From contig JAQOTA010000049.1 of NCBI GenBank assembly GCA_029532415.1, positions 682,001 through 746,000 on the forward strand: a stretch of 64,000 nt of DNA. Direction: 5' to 3'. Origin of the DNA: Marasmius tenuissimus (taxonomy: Eukaryota > Basidiomycota > Agaricomycetes > Agaricales > Marasmiaceae). Position 1 is the first letter of the stretch. Each line of letters opens with the position of its first letter. The notes below the pieces were generated by a model, which saw only the letters and a list, made by a program, of their open reading frames with translations, did not search any database and was not told the origin of the DNA. Made by a program: the position numbers and the translations under genes. This document shows positions 1 to 9,468 of this stretch, one piece after another.

Positions 1-158
1 CGAGGATAGTCAAGGTAGGCTGGTGGTGGTGGTACTCGTTGACGAAGTACTGTGCGAAGCTGAGTTTCGTAAGTCTGTGAAGTAGATGCTGCTGCGTTGA
101 CAGAAACCATAGTGATATTTTTGTTATGAGGATGAGTGAGAGTGATTGAATGATTTCT
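1..158 (-). CDS. open frame downstream of E1 pol, partial
   Basis: After the pol TGA (159-161) the same frame stays open for about 52 codons to the window edge, with an ATG at 108-110. The product from that ATG would start MVSVNAAASTSQTYETQLRT and includes a run of four prolines. It could be a separate third gene, a pol extension reached by stop readthrough, or a chance open stretch. No family is recognised. The distance to the 3' LTR is unknown because the element continues outside the window. Confidence 0.35.
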
Positions 159-3100
159 TCAGCGAATTCGTCTCCTCTTTTTATACTCTTGAAGAGTTTC
201 TTTGGCGTTTTTCAAAGCTTTGGCGGTGAGCCACTTGTTTTCTGAGGATGGTTCCCCTACCCAAGTGACAAGGTATTCGCGGGGTTTCTTCTTCGGCCGA
301 TGATCGATAATCGATTCTACCTCGTTTTCTTCTTCTCCATCTATGATATCAGGTGGCGGGTACGTCCAGTTCTCTCCATATGCCTCTGTTTCCTTGTATG
401 GGGTTAAGAGGTTTGCGTGAAACACTGGATGAACTTTCCATTGTTCTGGCAGTGTCAGACGATATGTCACTGGTCCTAGAACTTCTTCGATTTTGAATGG
501 TCCTTCTCGTTTTGGTGCTAACTTTCGTGTTTCGTATCCGAAGTTGATGTTCTTTGCTTCTAACCAAACCCTTTGCCCAACTTTGAATGGTTCATACTTG
601 TTCTGCGTACGATTGATCATTACTTGTCGTGCGAGTTCGTGTAATGCAAACGTTTCATCTCGGACTTTCTTGAGATCATTGAGTCTTTCTTCTGCACTTG
701 GAACATTGGACTTTTCGATGATTGGTGGAATTGCTCGTGGGTTGTATCCCATCATGATGAAAAATGGGGAATGTTTCCTAGCTGAATGAATTCGATTGCT
801 GTGAGTGAATTCCGCTGTTGATAGATACTTTTTCCAATCGTGCTGCCTTCTGGCACAGAACATTCGTAGATAGACTTCCACTTCTTGGTTGACTCGTTCT
901 GTTTCTCCATCAGTCTGTGGGTGATATGCCGTACTCATGGAGAGTTTTATTTCAAGTAATTTTCCGAGTTCTTTGAACGCATTGGCTGCAAACCTGGGAT
1001 CTCTGTCTGATATAATTTTGTCGGGTAATCCAAATCTTTTGTAGACGTGGTCGAGAAGAAGATTAGCTGCTCCTATCGCGTTGATTGTTTTTCGACAAGG
1101 TGCTAAAATTACCCCCTTCGTAGCTCCATGGTCGACCACGACCAATAAAGAATCATCTCCGTCGTTTTCTGGTAGATCAGTGATAAGATCCATAGTGAGA
1201 TTTGTAAATGGCAATGCATTTTTCGGTGCTGGTATCGGCATTAACGGTGCCTTTGTCGGATGTGTGTTGACTTTCATTTGTTGACATAGTGCACATCCTT
1301 CCACGAATTTCTTCACGTAAGAGTATATTCCGGGCCACCAGTAATCACGTTTAATTTGTTCGAGAGTGTTGTATTGTCCCGGATGTCCTGCGTGAAGTGG
1401 ATCATGATATTTCTTTGTTATCTTTCTTCTGAGTTCTTCGTCTTTCGGCACATAGCATTTATCCATAAAGAAGAGAAGCCCGTCTTCGATTTTCCAGTCT
1501 GATAATGCTGATTTGATTGGTGGCGCTCCGCTCGTTTTTAATGCTTCCACAGCTTTACTCATCAGATCGTCTCCCATCGTTTTTTCTGCTACTAGGCTGT
1601 GAAGTTCCGCATCGATTACTTTTACGAATAACTTGTCCGGTAGCATCACAATATCTTCGTTGTCGGTGTCTTCCGGTGGTATTAAATCCTCTCTTCTTGA
1701 TAACGCATCGGATTGTGCCATTCGGTGCCCCGGTACATGAACAAGTTTCAGATCAAACTCTGATAAAAACAGAGCCCATCTAGCTTGTCGGCGGTTAAGT
1801 TTTTGATGTGATCGGAAATAGGTGAGGTTTTTGTGATCTGATAGTACTGTTGTTGGATGTTTCGATCCTAAAAGATAATGTCGCCAGGTTTCTAGTGCTC
1901 GTACTATTGCTAATAGTTCTTGGTCGTAGATTTCGTAGTTCCGTTCCGTTGGAGTGAAAGAATGTGATAGATATCCACATGGGTGCCAATCTCCGTGTTC
2001 ATCTTGTTGTTTCAGCACCGCTCCTGTTGCCCATTTAGAAGCGTCGGCCTCTATTACAAACGGACGATTTACATCCGGCATTCGTAATACTGGTTCTTCT
2101 AAAAACTTCTGTTTTAGTAATTTAAACGCTCGATCTGCCTCTTCGTTCCATTCGAATTTGGTATCCTTTTTCGTTAGATCATTTAGTGGTTTTGCAATCT
2201 CCGCATACCGTCCAATAAATTTTCGGTAGAAATTCCCAAACCCTAAGAAAGATCTGACCCCTTTCACCGTTGTTGGTTCTTTCCACTCCTTGATTCCCGC
2301 AAGTTTAACCGGGTCCATAGAAATGATTCCAGGTCTAATAATCATTCCGAGAAAGTCGACTTCTTGCACATCGAACTTACATTTTTCCGGTTTCAGATAT
2401 AAATCATGTTCCTTCAGTCTTTGAAGGACCCGTTTTGTTCGAATTTTGTGCATCTTTTCATCTGATGAAAAGATCAGTATGTCATCCATGTAGATTACCA
2501 TCCATCCTTCATCAATCATATCGCTAAAAATATCATCCATGAAGGCTTGGAACGTAGCTGGAGAATTGCTCAGTCCGAAAAACATTACCATGGGTTCGTA
2601 CAATCCTTTATTAGTTTTGAATGCCGCCTTCCATTGATCTCCATCTTTGATTCGAATATTATTGTATCCATTTCTGAGATCCATTTTTGAAAATATCGTT
2701 GCGCCCTTTAGCTTGTCCATCAAATCGGTGATTAGTGGTAATGGATAGGTATTCCGAATCGTCCCTTCATTTAGTTTTCTGTAGTCTTGGCATGGTCGAA
2801 AGGCTCCTTGTTCCTTCTTTGACACAAAAAAGAATGGGGAAGCCATTGGTGATTTGGACGGTCGGATATACCCTTTTCGAAGGTTTTCCTTTAAGAATTC
2901 ATCTTGTAATTCTTGTTCTTTCGGCGTCATAGGGTAGATTTTACATCCTGTTGGCATAAACCCTGGTTTGAAGTCGATTGCATGATCATAAGCTCTTGAT
3001 TCGGGGAATCGTTCTGCAGCCTTTTTCTCGAATCGTTCTTTGTATCCTGAAAGATATTCAGGAATTAGTTCTTCTATAGACTTTTTACCCTGATCTTTCT

Positions 3101-3671
3101 TTTGCGCTAATTCTTGTGATACCGTTGTCTTGGCTCTGATATGAACCTCTGGTGTTACTTGATCCTTGAGTTCCTGACAGGTTCGGATACTGATATCGGA
3201 TCTTTCCTGCCTGCTTCGAAACGTTAATGGATTATTCGGAAAAAATAACGTACCTTTTGCCCAATCGATCCGAGGATTTCGTTTCCTCAACCAAGGGAGT
3301 CCAAGGATTATTTCTTCCTTTCCTAATCCAGAGACAAGAAACTGAATTTGCATTTCTGTTCCTCCTATTGTGACATTGAGTGAAGCAGATCTGCAGATCA
3401 TTCCTGTTTTGTTCCGGGTTCCATCTACATTGAATACCTTGATCGGTTTTTCAAGTAGTTTAGTGTTTATTTGGTGTTTTTCCACGAACTCTCGATCGAT
3501 GAAAGTCCCTCCTGCTCCTGAATCTATAAGTGCGTTAGTGTCGACGGATTCTCCATTTCCAATCTCTATAAATACGGGAATATGTATTGAGTGTTGGTCA
3601 ACAGTCGCTACAGTTAGATTGGAAATAGATACGGAAGTTGGCAGAGATGACGTCGATTCAGTCTGCCTCAC
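159..3671 (-). CDS. pol: E1 pol polyprotein: protease-RT-RNase H-integrase-chromodomain
   Basis: Frame of about 1,170 residues. An aspartic protease motif (LIDSGAGGTFID) lies near residues 47-60. The RT catalytic YMDD is at about 394-397. RNase H follows (EADASKW, later SDHKNLTYF). Integrase has an HHCC zinc region (HAGHPGQ ... CALCQQMK) and a DDE core (TMDLITD, ISDRDPRF, GETERVNQ). The last ~60 residues resemble a chromodomain (VESIIDHRPKKKPREYLVTW), which in this group targets integration to chromatin. The frame begins at a GTG, not an ATG, and overlaps the gag end in the -1 frame, so it is most likely made as a Gag-Pol fusion. No internal stop is seen. Confidence 0.95.
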   Translation of the reverse strand: MRQTESTSSLPTSVSISNLTVATVDQHSIHIPVFIEIGNGESVDTNALIDSGAGGTFIDREFVEKHQINTKLLEKPIKVFNVDGTRNKTGMICRSASLNVTIGGTEMQIQFLVSGLGKEEIILGLPWLRKRNPRIDWAKGTLFFPNNPLTFRSRQERSDISIRTCQELKDQVTPEVHIRAKTTVSQELAQKKDQGKKSIEELIPEYLSGYKERFEKKAAERFPESRAYDHAIDFKPGFMPTGCKIYPMTPKEQELQDEFLKENLRKGYIRPSKSPMASPFFFVSKKEQGAFRPCQDYRKLNEGTIRNTYPLPLITDLMDKLKGATIFSKMDLRNGYNNIRIKDGDQWKAAFKTNKGLYEPMVMFFGLSNSPATFQAFMDDIFSDMIDEGWMVIYMDDILIFSSDEKMHKIRTKRVLQRLKEHDLYLKPEKCKFDVQEVDFLGMIIRPGIISMDPVKLAGIKEWKEPTTVKGVRSFLGFGNFYRKFIGRYAEIAKPLNDLTKKDTKFEWNEEADRAFKLLKQKFLEEPVLRMPDVNRPFVIEADASKWATGAVLKQQDEHGDWHPCGYLSHSFTPTERNYEIYDQELLAIVRALETWRHYLLGSKHPTTVLSDHKNLTYFRSHQKLNRRQARWALFLSEFDLKLVHVPGHRMAQSDALSRREDLIPPEDTDNEDIVMLPDKLFVKVIDAELHSLVAEKTMGDDLMSKAVEALKTSGAPPIKSALSDWKIEDGLLFFMDKCYVPKDEELRRKITKKYHDPLHAGHPGQYNTLEQIKRDYWWPGIYSYVKKFVEGCALCQQMKVNTHPTKAPLMPIPAPKNALPFTNLTMDLITDLPENDGDDSLLVVVDHGATKGVILAPCRKTINAIGAANLLLDHVYKRFGLPDKIISDRDPRFAANAFKELGKLLEIKLSMSTAYHPQTDGETERVNQEVEVYLRMFCARRQHDWKKYLSTAEFTHSNRIHSARKHSPFFIMMGYNPRAIPPIIEKSNVPSAEERLNDLKKVRDETFALHELARQVMINRTQNKYEPFKVGQRVWLEAKNINFGYETRKLAPKREGPFKIEEVLGPVTYRLTLPEQWKVHPVFHANLLTPYKETEAYGENWTYPPPDIIDGEEENEVESIIDHRPKKKPREYLVTWVGEPSSENKWLTAKALKNAKETLQEYKKRRRIR

Positions 3672-4666
3672 ATAAAACCCTCCTCCTCTACCTTGTTATG
3701 AAATTCTTCTCTTTGTTCGTCAGTCATCTCTTGATAGATCGATCTAATCTGAGTATATCCACTGGGTTTCATCTTGTCTGCTTCTGCCTTTGGAATAGTC
3801 ACAAGGACCTTATCGTTTGGTTTCATATTCTGATACTGGGATCGTGGGTTCTGGTATTGGGATCTGTTCTGATATTGTTTCTGTCGATTGGGACAGTTTC
3901 TTCCGATGTGTCCTTGACGGCCACATCTGAAACAAAGTCCTTTCTGGTAATATTCTTGTGTTTGAGCTGGGCTAAGCCGATCGATATGAATTTGATCAAC
4001 GTCCATAGCATTCGGATCTCGTTGGGTTTGATAGTTCGGGACGAACTGAGGTTTCGGTTTGGATATTGTGCTGCTGAGATAGCTGGCTATTCCTCTTCCT
4101 CTCCTCTTATTGTTGTCCATCCTTTTGACTATTGTCTTCCAGGATGCAAGAGTAGTTGGCATTTCTTCTCTTTCGTACATCCTATCCCTGATCCACTCAT
4201 TGAGTCCTCGTACGAAATAGTCAATTAAAGCTGTGTCATCGCTGACTCCAGATTTAGCTGCTAGTGTTTCGAACTTGGAGACATAATCATCAGCTGTATC
4301 TTTGTTCTGTTGAAGTTGCCGAAGTTTGTTTAAGGCGTTTCCTGCTTCGTCTGATTCTCCAAATGCTTCTTTGAATGTGGCTCTGAAATCATTATATGTC
4401 GGCCATGTTCCTCCTGCCTTCGTGTATTCTTGGATTCGTACTGTCTTCCATCTTCCAGCTGGACCTCCTTTCATGTAAGATAGCATGAAGGTTACTTTCT
4501 TCTTGTCATCTGAATAAATTTCTTCGTTTGCCGTGAGATATAAATCGACATCAGTTTGGAATTCTTCGGTTTTAGTGCGATCACCATCGAAATCCTTAGG
4601 GGTGCCGATCTTTATCTCCTTGGCATGGGTGTTCACAGTTACTCCTTGTCCTGTCTGTCCTGACAT
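3668..4666 (-). CDS. gag: E1 gag capsid/nucleocapsid protein
   Basis: 332 residues from ATG 4664-4666 to TGA 3668-3670. The central part has the all-helical retrotransposon Gag look (FMLSYMKGGPAGRW, KFETLAAKSGVSD, YFVRGLNEWIRDRMYEREEM). A CCHC zinc knuckle (CFRCGRQGHIGRNC, CX2CX4HX4C) near residue 250 would bind the genomic RNA. Gag forms the particle in which reverse transcription takes place. Its last codons contain the GGGTTTT slip site described separately. Confidence 0.93.
   Translation of the reverse strand: MSGQTGQGVTVNTHAKEIKIGTPKDFDGDRTKTEEFQTDVDLYLTANEEIYSDDKKKVTFMLSYMKGGPAGRWKTVRIQEYTKAGGTWPTYNDFRATFKEAFGESDEAGNALNKLRQLQQNKDTADDYVSKFETLAAKSGVSDDTALIDYFVRGLNEWIRDRMYEREEMPTTLASWKTIVKRMDNNKRRGRGIASYLSSTISKPKPQFVPNYQTQRDPNAMDVDQIHIDRLSPAQTQEYYQKGLCFRCGRQGHIGRNCPNRQKQYQNRSQYQNPRSQYQNMKPNDKVLVTIPKAEADKMKPSGYTQIRSIYQEMTDEQREEFHNKVEEEGFM
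3674..3680 (-). promoter_or_regulatory. candidate -1 ribosomal frameshift heptamer GGGTTTT
   Basis: On the minus strand gag ends GAG GGT TTT ATG TGA. G GGT TTT fits the X XXY YYZ slippery pattern in the gag frame. A -1 slip reads on as GGG TTT TAT GTG AGG CAG directly into the open pol frame without a stop. No obvious downstream hairpin was seen. Confidence 0.6.
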
Positions 4667-4880
4667 TTCTGATTCTGTTGATTCTGTTTCCCAATCTGTA
4701 TCTGAATCGTTTCCTAGATTAAGGTTCTGAAATAAATCTGCTGGTGGGGATTGCGAAGTGCCTCTATATTCTGGTGATGGGTTTCTGGATCGAAAAGAAA
4801 TCTTGTCGTTCGGTTCTGGGGTTCTAGTTTCTGGATTGTTGGGATAGCCTAAACTTGGATAAGTCGGCTGTTCTGGTATT

Positions 4881-4893
4881 CAGCTTGACCTTA
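4881..4893 (-). other. E1 primer binding site, self-priming type
   Basis: Immediately inside the 5' LTR the minus strand reads TAAGGTCAAGCTG. This is an exact 13-nt complement of the LTR segment 4980-4992 (minus strand CAGCTTGACCTTA), which lies about 30 nt downstream of the LTR TATA box and so should be the start of the transcript. This is the layout of Tf1-type elements, where the RNA 5' end folds back as its own primer. No TGG tRNA-type site is present. Confidence 0.65.
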
Positions 4894-5197
4894 TGTTATG
4901 ACTGGTGTTCACAACGTAAGCTCAATACTGAGTTATCGACCTGTCTTGGTTCTGGTGTCGTGAATGTGAGATTGAGTTGTAAGGTCAAGCTGAAGAGCAA
5001 GACCTTCTACTGTACAAGTATAAATACTAAAGCTGGAACTGCGTACATACTGCGAACTGTTGTAAATACTGCGATCAGAGGCTGCGAACTACTGCGAATA
5101 CTGTGGTCTGATAAATAACACTGCGATCAGATAAATAATAGTATCGGAGTCATAGATAAGATAAAGAAAATGATGTACCCCCTTCGTAACTGTAACA
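4894..5197 (-). repeat. E1 5' LTR (304 bp)
   Basis: Bounded by TGTTAT and GTAACA on the plus strand, giving the usual TG...CA ends. Contains the TATA box and predicted transcript start, and several ACTGCGA-type short direct repeats at about 5038-5135. The boundary rests on the terminal dinucleotides and the primer site next to it, because the second LTR is outside the window. Confidence 0.65.
5019..5026 (-). promoter_or_regulatory. E1 LTR TATA box (TATTTATA)
   Basis: Minus-strand TATTTATA, 27-34 nt upstream of the CAGCTTGACCTTA segment that is complementary to the primer binding site. That is the spacing expected between TATA and transcript start. Confidence 0.6.
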
Positions 5198-5698
5198 ACG
5201 TCCCGCAGCATCCAGTGCCGTCGCCGAAGGAGCTCGGCAATCTGAACTGTCTAAGTCCTTGAGTCATCTTAGTTCGTCATGTCATAGTTTTCGCTTTCAT
5301 AGGAAGACCACTGCCAATGGTTTCTAAGAAATGCCAGTGCACTTTCACGCAACTTGAATTGAATTCTGTTATGCGGTTATACCTCCCGATTCTCGCGTCC
5401 CACCATCTACCTGCAAGTAACCGGCAATCACGGCTGGAAGCCACTGAATACATTATCGCGTGGGTTCTTCAGGATTTGTAACGACGCGCGACGGTAAGAC
5501 GGTAGTTTGCGGTAATACGACTGAGGACTCCCATTATTCCTGGTCATACAGCTTCACTAAGAAATAAAATCCGCAGGTTCTGATTCGCTGTGCTCCCAAG
5601 TTATTGAGTACTGCGGCGATCATATACATTCGACTGACGGCGTTCGTGCACCGAAGTCATCTGGCCTACCTCGGCGATTGAACCAGGTCAAAGGAAGG
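5198..5698. other. intergenic: E1 flank and peroxygenase upstream region
   Basis: No coding signal or RNA gene is seen. The segment carries the E1 flanking bases acgtc and then the region upstream of the peroxygenase gene. Confidence 0.6.
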
Positions 5699-5706
5699 TA
5701 TAAAAG
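5699..5706 (+). promoter_or_regulatory. TATA box of peroxygenase gene
   Basis: TATAAAAG lies 75 bp upstream of the ATG at 5774. It is the only strong core-promoter match before the gene. Confidence 0.6.
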
Positions 5707-5773
5707 CTCTCCGTTGAAGGGGCAAGAGAGACAAGCGCTACTTACTCTTCTCTGTTCTCTTTCAACGCCGAAA

Positions 5774-6811
5774 ATGAAGTTCCAACTGCTCCTCTCTACC
5801 TTGACTCTTCTCTTCTCCTCCGGCGCCGTCTTCGCGGGAGTAGTCTCTAGGGAATCAGACCCTCATGAACTTGTCGACTGGTCGCAACATCGGTTCCAAG
5901 CACCCACGGAGACTGATTCTCGAGGACCTTGTCCTGGCTTGAACGTGTCAGTAAGACCTTGTTGTGGGAAGATGCGACGTCCTAACCGGTCCTCAGATTG
6001 GCCAATCATGGGTTCCTCCCTCGGAACGGGAAGAACCTCACCATTCCAATGATCCTCAAGGCCGGACTGGGTAAGCCATTCTCATTGCAAGGCTGGCGCT
6101 CTCACTGACCATCATACTCGCCCTCAGAGGGCTTCAACGTCGAAAGCGACCTCTTGCTCCTTGCTGCCAAAGCAGGTATCTTAGCCTCACCCTCCGTCGA
6201 TCAACTTGAGTTGAGGGACATCAGTCTGTACGTTCGATCTTTCTCCGAGCGGAAAGTATGATCATCTTGGACTGACCGCCAAACCCCTCACTCATAGGCA
6301 CGGCAACATCGAGCACGACGCCTCCGTCTCCCGCGTCGACAGGGACCTCGGCGACCACGTCCCCTTCAACGAGGAGATCTTCACCACCCTTGCAAACTCC
6401 AACCCAGGCGTCGACTATTACAACGCCACCTCCGCCGGTCAAGTCCAGAAAGCCCGTCTCGAACAATCAAAGGCTAACAACCCCAACCTCCACAACACCA
6501 TCAAGGAGTTCCAGATCAGGAACAGGGAGTCCGCACTCTACCTCTTGGTCATGGGCGACGTCCTGGCGGGTAAAGCTCCCAAGGAATATGTGAACATTTT
6601 CTTCAGGGAGGAGAGGATGCCACTCGAGGAAGGGTGGCGCATCTCGAAGGTGGCCATTAACGATGCTACGGAGGATCCCATCAACAAGATAATTAAGGCT
6701 ACTTCCGAATGGGAGGCTAATACGGAGCAGTATCCCTGGCTCACCCTTGCTCCCGGCGCAACCGAGGATCCCATCAGAGATGGAACCATTGGTAGTCCCA
6801 GGAAGGGCTGA
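5774..6811 (+). CDS. unspecific (aromatic) peroxygenase, short type, heme-thiolate
   Basis: Exons 5774-5946, 5997-6070, 6128-6227, 6298-6811, predicted by GT-AG borders that keep the family motifs in frame; 286 residues. Residues 1 to ~22 form a secretion signal (MKFQLLLSTLTLLFSSGAVF). The heme-ligand motif PCPGLN spans residues 52-57 (Cys53), followed across intron 1 by LANHGFLPRNG. The acid-base/Mg motif EHD is at 121-123 in HGNIEHDASVSR. PCP plus EHD and this length fit the short group of the chloroperoxidase/UPO family (Peroxidase_2), extracellular enzymes that use H2O2 to oxygenate aromatic and aliphatic substrates. ATG 5774 was preferred over the upstream in-frame start at 5678 because it begins the signal peptide and follows the TATA box. 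The gene looks intact; its substrate cannot be inferred. Confidence 0.92.
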
Positions 6812-7263
6812 AAACAGTAGCACATCTTTCTGAATTTTCTAGAAGACCCCTTCATTTGACCCCCCCTTTATGTGATTCACGGACGCGTAGTTATTGAACG
6901 TATTATACACGAAACTCAAATGAATTCCCTTTCCTGTGGCCCCTCAGCAACTTATACAGCTTGAAGTAGCGAACCAAAAGGCTCCGTTAAGCTCGGAAAC
7001 GCGATCGTTCCTCAGAACGCCTGCCATCAGACGAACTCTCAAGGCGACCTGTCAATATTTATCGACACGACAACCCCAATGTGCATGAAATTTCCAGCAA
7101 AGTGAGAGACAAATAATAAAGCAAAAAGTCCAAGTCGTCTAGGGTTGACCGAACGTAAGGTATGATTTGGGAACTTAAGTCTATGAATACTTTAAAAGAT
7201 TAATTTTTGATGTCCTCTTGAGGTTTGGTATCCAAGATGACGGTATAGAGGGCGGAAACTCGT
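6812..7263. other. intergenic between convergent genes
   Basis: 3' regions of the peroxygenase (+) and the dehydrogenase (-). No coding or RNA feature is seen. Confidence 0.5.
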
Positions 7264-8921
7264 CTAGATAATACAGTAACCTCCATCCACACGGATTTCT
7301 GAACCAGTCATGAAGCGGGAAGCATCACTGGCGAGGTATACGATAGCACCCTATTCGCGAGTACATCAGCATGTGACGGAGGTGAACACAGGGAAATAAG
7401 TACGCACGGACAAGTCGTCTGGCTCTCCGATCTAAAGAAACAAATCGAACAAAAGAACATCAGATCGTGCTTTGCAAAAATAATAATAATCAACGCACCC
7501 TTCCCATCGGTGTCAGACTTTCCCAGGTCCTCTGTGAGGTCGATTGAGCAAAGAAAGCCACCCAACATTCGGGATAGTTTCATACCTTGAGTTCAGGGTC
7601 GTGAGCGAGGATAGTTCTCGTAAGTTTCGTAGCCATGTATCCGGGACTTGAAGCGAATAAACGTCAGACTAACCCATCCGAGAAATCGCCGACGGATAAC
7701 TCACCTCAACACGTTTACTCTCACTCCCTTTTTCGCCCACTCCACTGCCAAACTCGAGGCCATGTGTCTCACGGCTGGCAGACGTATATCAGTGGGGGTC
7801 CGAGACTATGACTGCAGAAACCACGTACCTGCTTTAGATGCGTTGTAAGGCGTTTGTGGCTAGGTTGAACGAACGGGGATATGAGCTTCGGAACGGATCT
7901 CAAGCAACGTAAATTACCTGTGGGATGTTGATAATCTACGAGAAGCAAAAAAGACGTTAGAACCATCATCGCGGTACGGGCTCCACGGTGGGGACCTACG
8001 TTGGCACTCATACTCGCGACGAGGACGACGGAGCCACCTCCCAAGGGAATCATGTTACGCGCTGCTTCGCGGGCCGTGAAGAAAGCTCCGTGAACGTTGA
8101 TGTCGTACAGACGCTTTATCCGGTCGAACGGGTAACTGGGGATTATCGGAATCGGAAACGTTAACGGGGACCTTTGCTGGAAAGGACAGCATGCTCTTAC
8201 TCAAAGGCAGAGTAATTCTCGACGATACCTGAGGTATTGGAGTGTCAGTTCGGCTAACTGATAGGTGTAACGATAAGACCGAGACGCACCAGCGGACGCA
8301 ACCACGGAATCTACCCGTCCGTACGTTTGCATAACCTCCGCGAACGCCTTTTGTACTGAGATCTCGGACGAGACATCACATTCGATGCCGATAATCTTAA
8401 CATCTTCTGGCTTCAAGTCGCTGTTAACTTGGGAGTTTGATGTGAGATGACGTTGAGGGGCAACAGTGGAGTTCATTAATACTGACCGCATGCCATGGCA
8501 GTGAGCTCTTCAGCAGCTTGCTTTGCTTCCGATTCCTTCAAGTCAACGATCGCCAATGTCGTGCATCCTCTATTGAGCCGAAAATGAACAAGACAGTGAG
8601 AAAAACGCGAGGTAAGGTAACAAGAGCGCATTTACGATTCAATGAAGGCGCGACAGAATTCGTTTCCCAGACCGCGAGCAGCACCGGTGACCATGCACAC
8701 CTAGAATGACAATGTGCATGAGAACGACGAGCAGCGAGACCACTCATAGAGCCACGCACCCTGTTCTCCATAGAGAACGCTGGCAGCGTCCGTGGTGACC
8801 TTCGAGGTGTTGACGCCGCTACTGAGCTGTTAAATCTCCATTGCTGGGCAGCAATACGGGAAACAGAGGTCGTATTTGCTCTGAGAGCTGAGTTGGCACG
8901 TATGAGTAGTGAAGAGGACAT
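7264..8921 (-). CDS. short-chain dehydrogenase/reductase, sugar-alcohol type
   Basis: Thirteen exons by splice-site reading: 8921-8760, 8700-8636, 8569-8487, 8427-8290, 8228-8201, 8135-8000, 7935-7918, 7859-7829, 7774-7705, 7646-7586, 7531-7499, 7431-7408, 7350-7264; 311 residues. The cofactor motif TGAARGLG is at 59-66. YDINVHGAFF supplies the structural Asn, SMS at about 200-202 the catalytic Ser, and YNASK at 215-219 the Tyr and Lys. The end GSEIRVDGGY is typical. The overall pattern resembles fungal NADP-dependent mannitol/D-arabinitol dehydrogenase or sorbose reductase types; the exact substrate is inferred only loosely. The first ~50 residues are rich in Arg, Ser and Ala without acids at the start, so mitochondrial import is possible. 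The 8487/8427 intron borders are the least certain. Confidence 0.9.
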
Positions 8922-9468
8922 GATGGAGGAGCAGAAGAAAGAGCAAATTTCGGACCTGCGATTTGTAGGGTTTGGGGTGTAATTCAGTCGTGATCACGTT
9001 CATGCTCCAAGCAACTCCACCCTTGTGGGCGCTTGTTGGGGCGCTTGGCAGATACAAAGCCCTACAAAGCCCCGAATACGCCACGTAAATTTCGAACTTT
9101 TCACCACAATTTGGAGGCCCGAATCCATTGTATAGACAGGATGTGTGAACTAACATACGCTTAAATACCCTACATATAACGGGGATAGAGAAAGAGAAAT
9201 GCACTCAAAACAATCAGAAAGAACGGCATGAATATATAACAGGGAAAAGAGTAATTGAAGCTTAAAGTAAACGAATAATGGACAGTACCAATGGGACTTC
9301 GCGGGTATCATAGGCGTATGATTACTGCGGTATGTATCGTCGGAGAGCGAGGGAGCGGTAGGGGAGCATCAAGATAAGGACGAAGCGAGTGTGTAACGAG
9401 TGGTGGAGACCGCTCCCAGAGACAGTCGTAAAGATAAATGAAGGAATGTGTGAAGGCCATTCGCCAAA
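8922..9468. other. intergenic: dehydrogenase upstream and kinesin 3' region
   Basis: No coding signal, RNA gene or repeat could be supported here. Confidence 0.5.

Larger units (their letters stand above)
1..5197 (-). mobile_element. Ty3/gypsy chromovirus E1, 3' end cut by window edge
   Basis: Read on the minus strand the order is 5' LTR (4894-5197), short leader, gag (3668-4666), pol (159-3671), then a still-open frame to base 1. Pol order is protease, reverse transcriptase, RNase H, integrase, chromodomain, which defines a Ty3/gypsy chromovirus. Gag and pol frames are intact, so the copy may be recent. The 3' LTR is not in the window, so the second target-site copy cannot be checked; the five bases outside the 5' LTR are acgtc (5198-5202). 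Confidence 0.93.
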
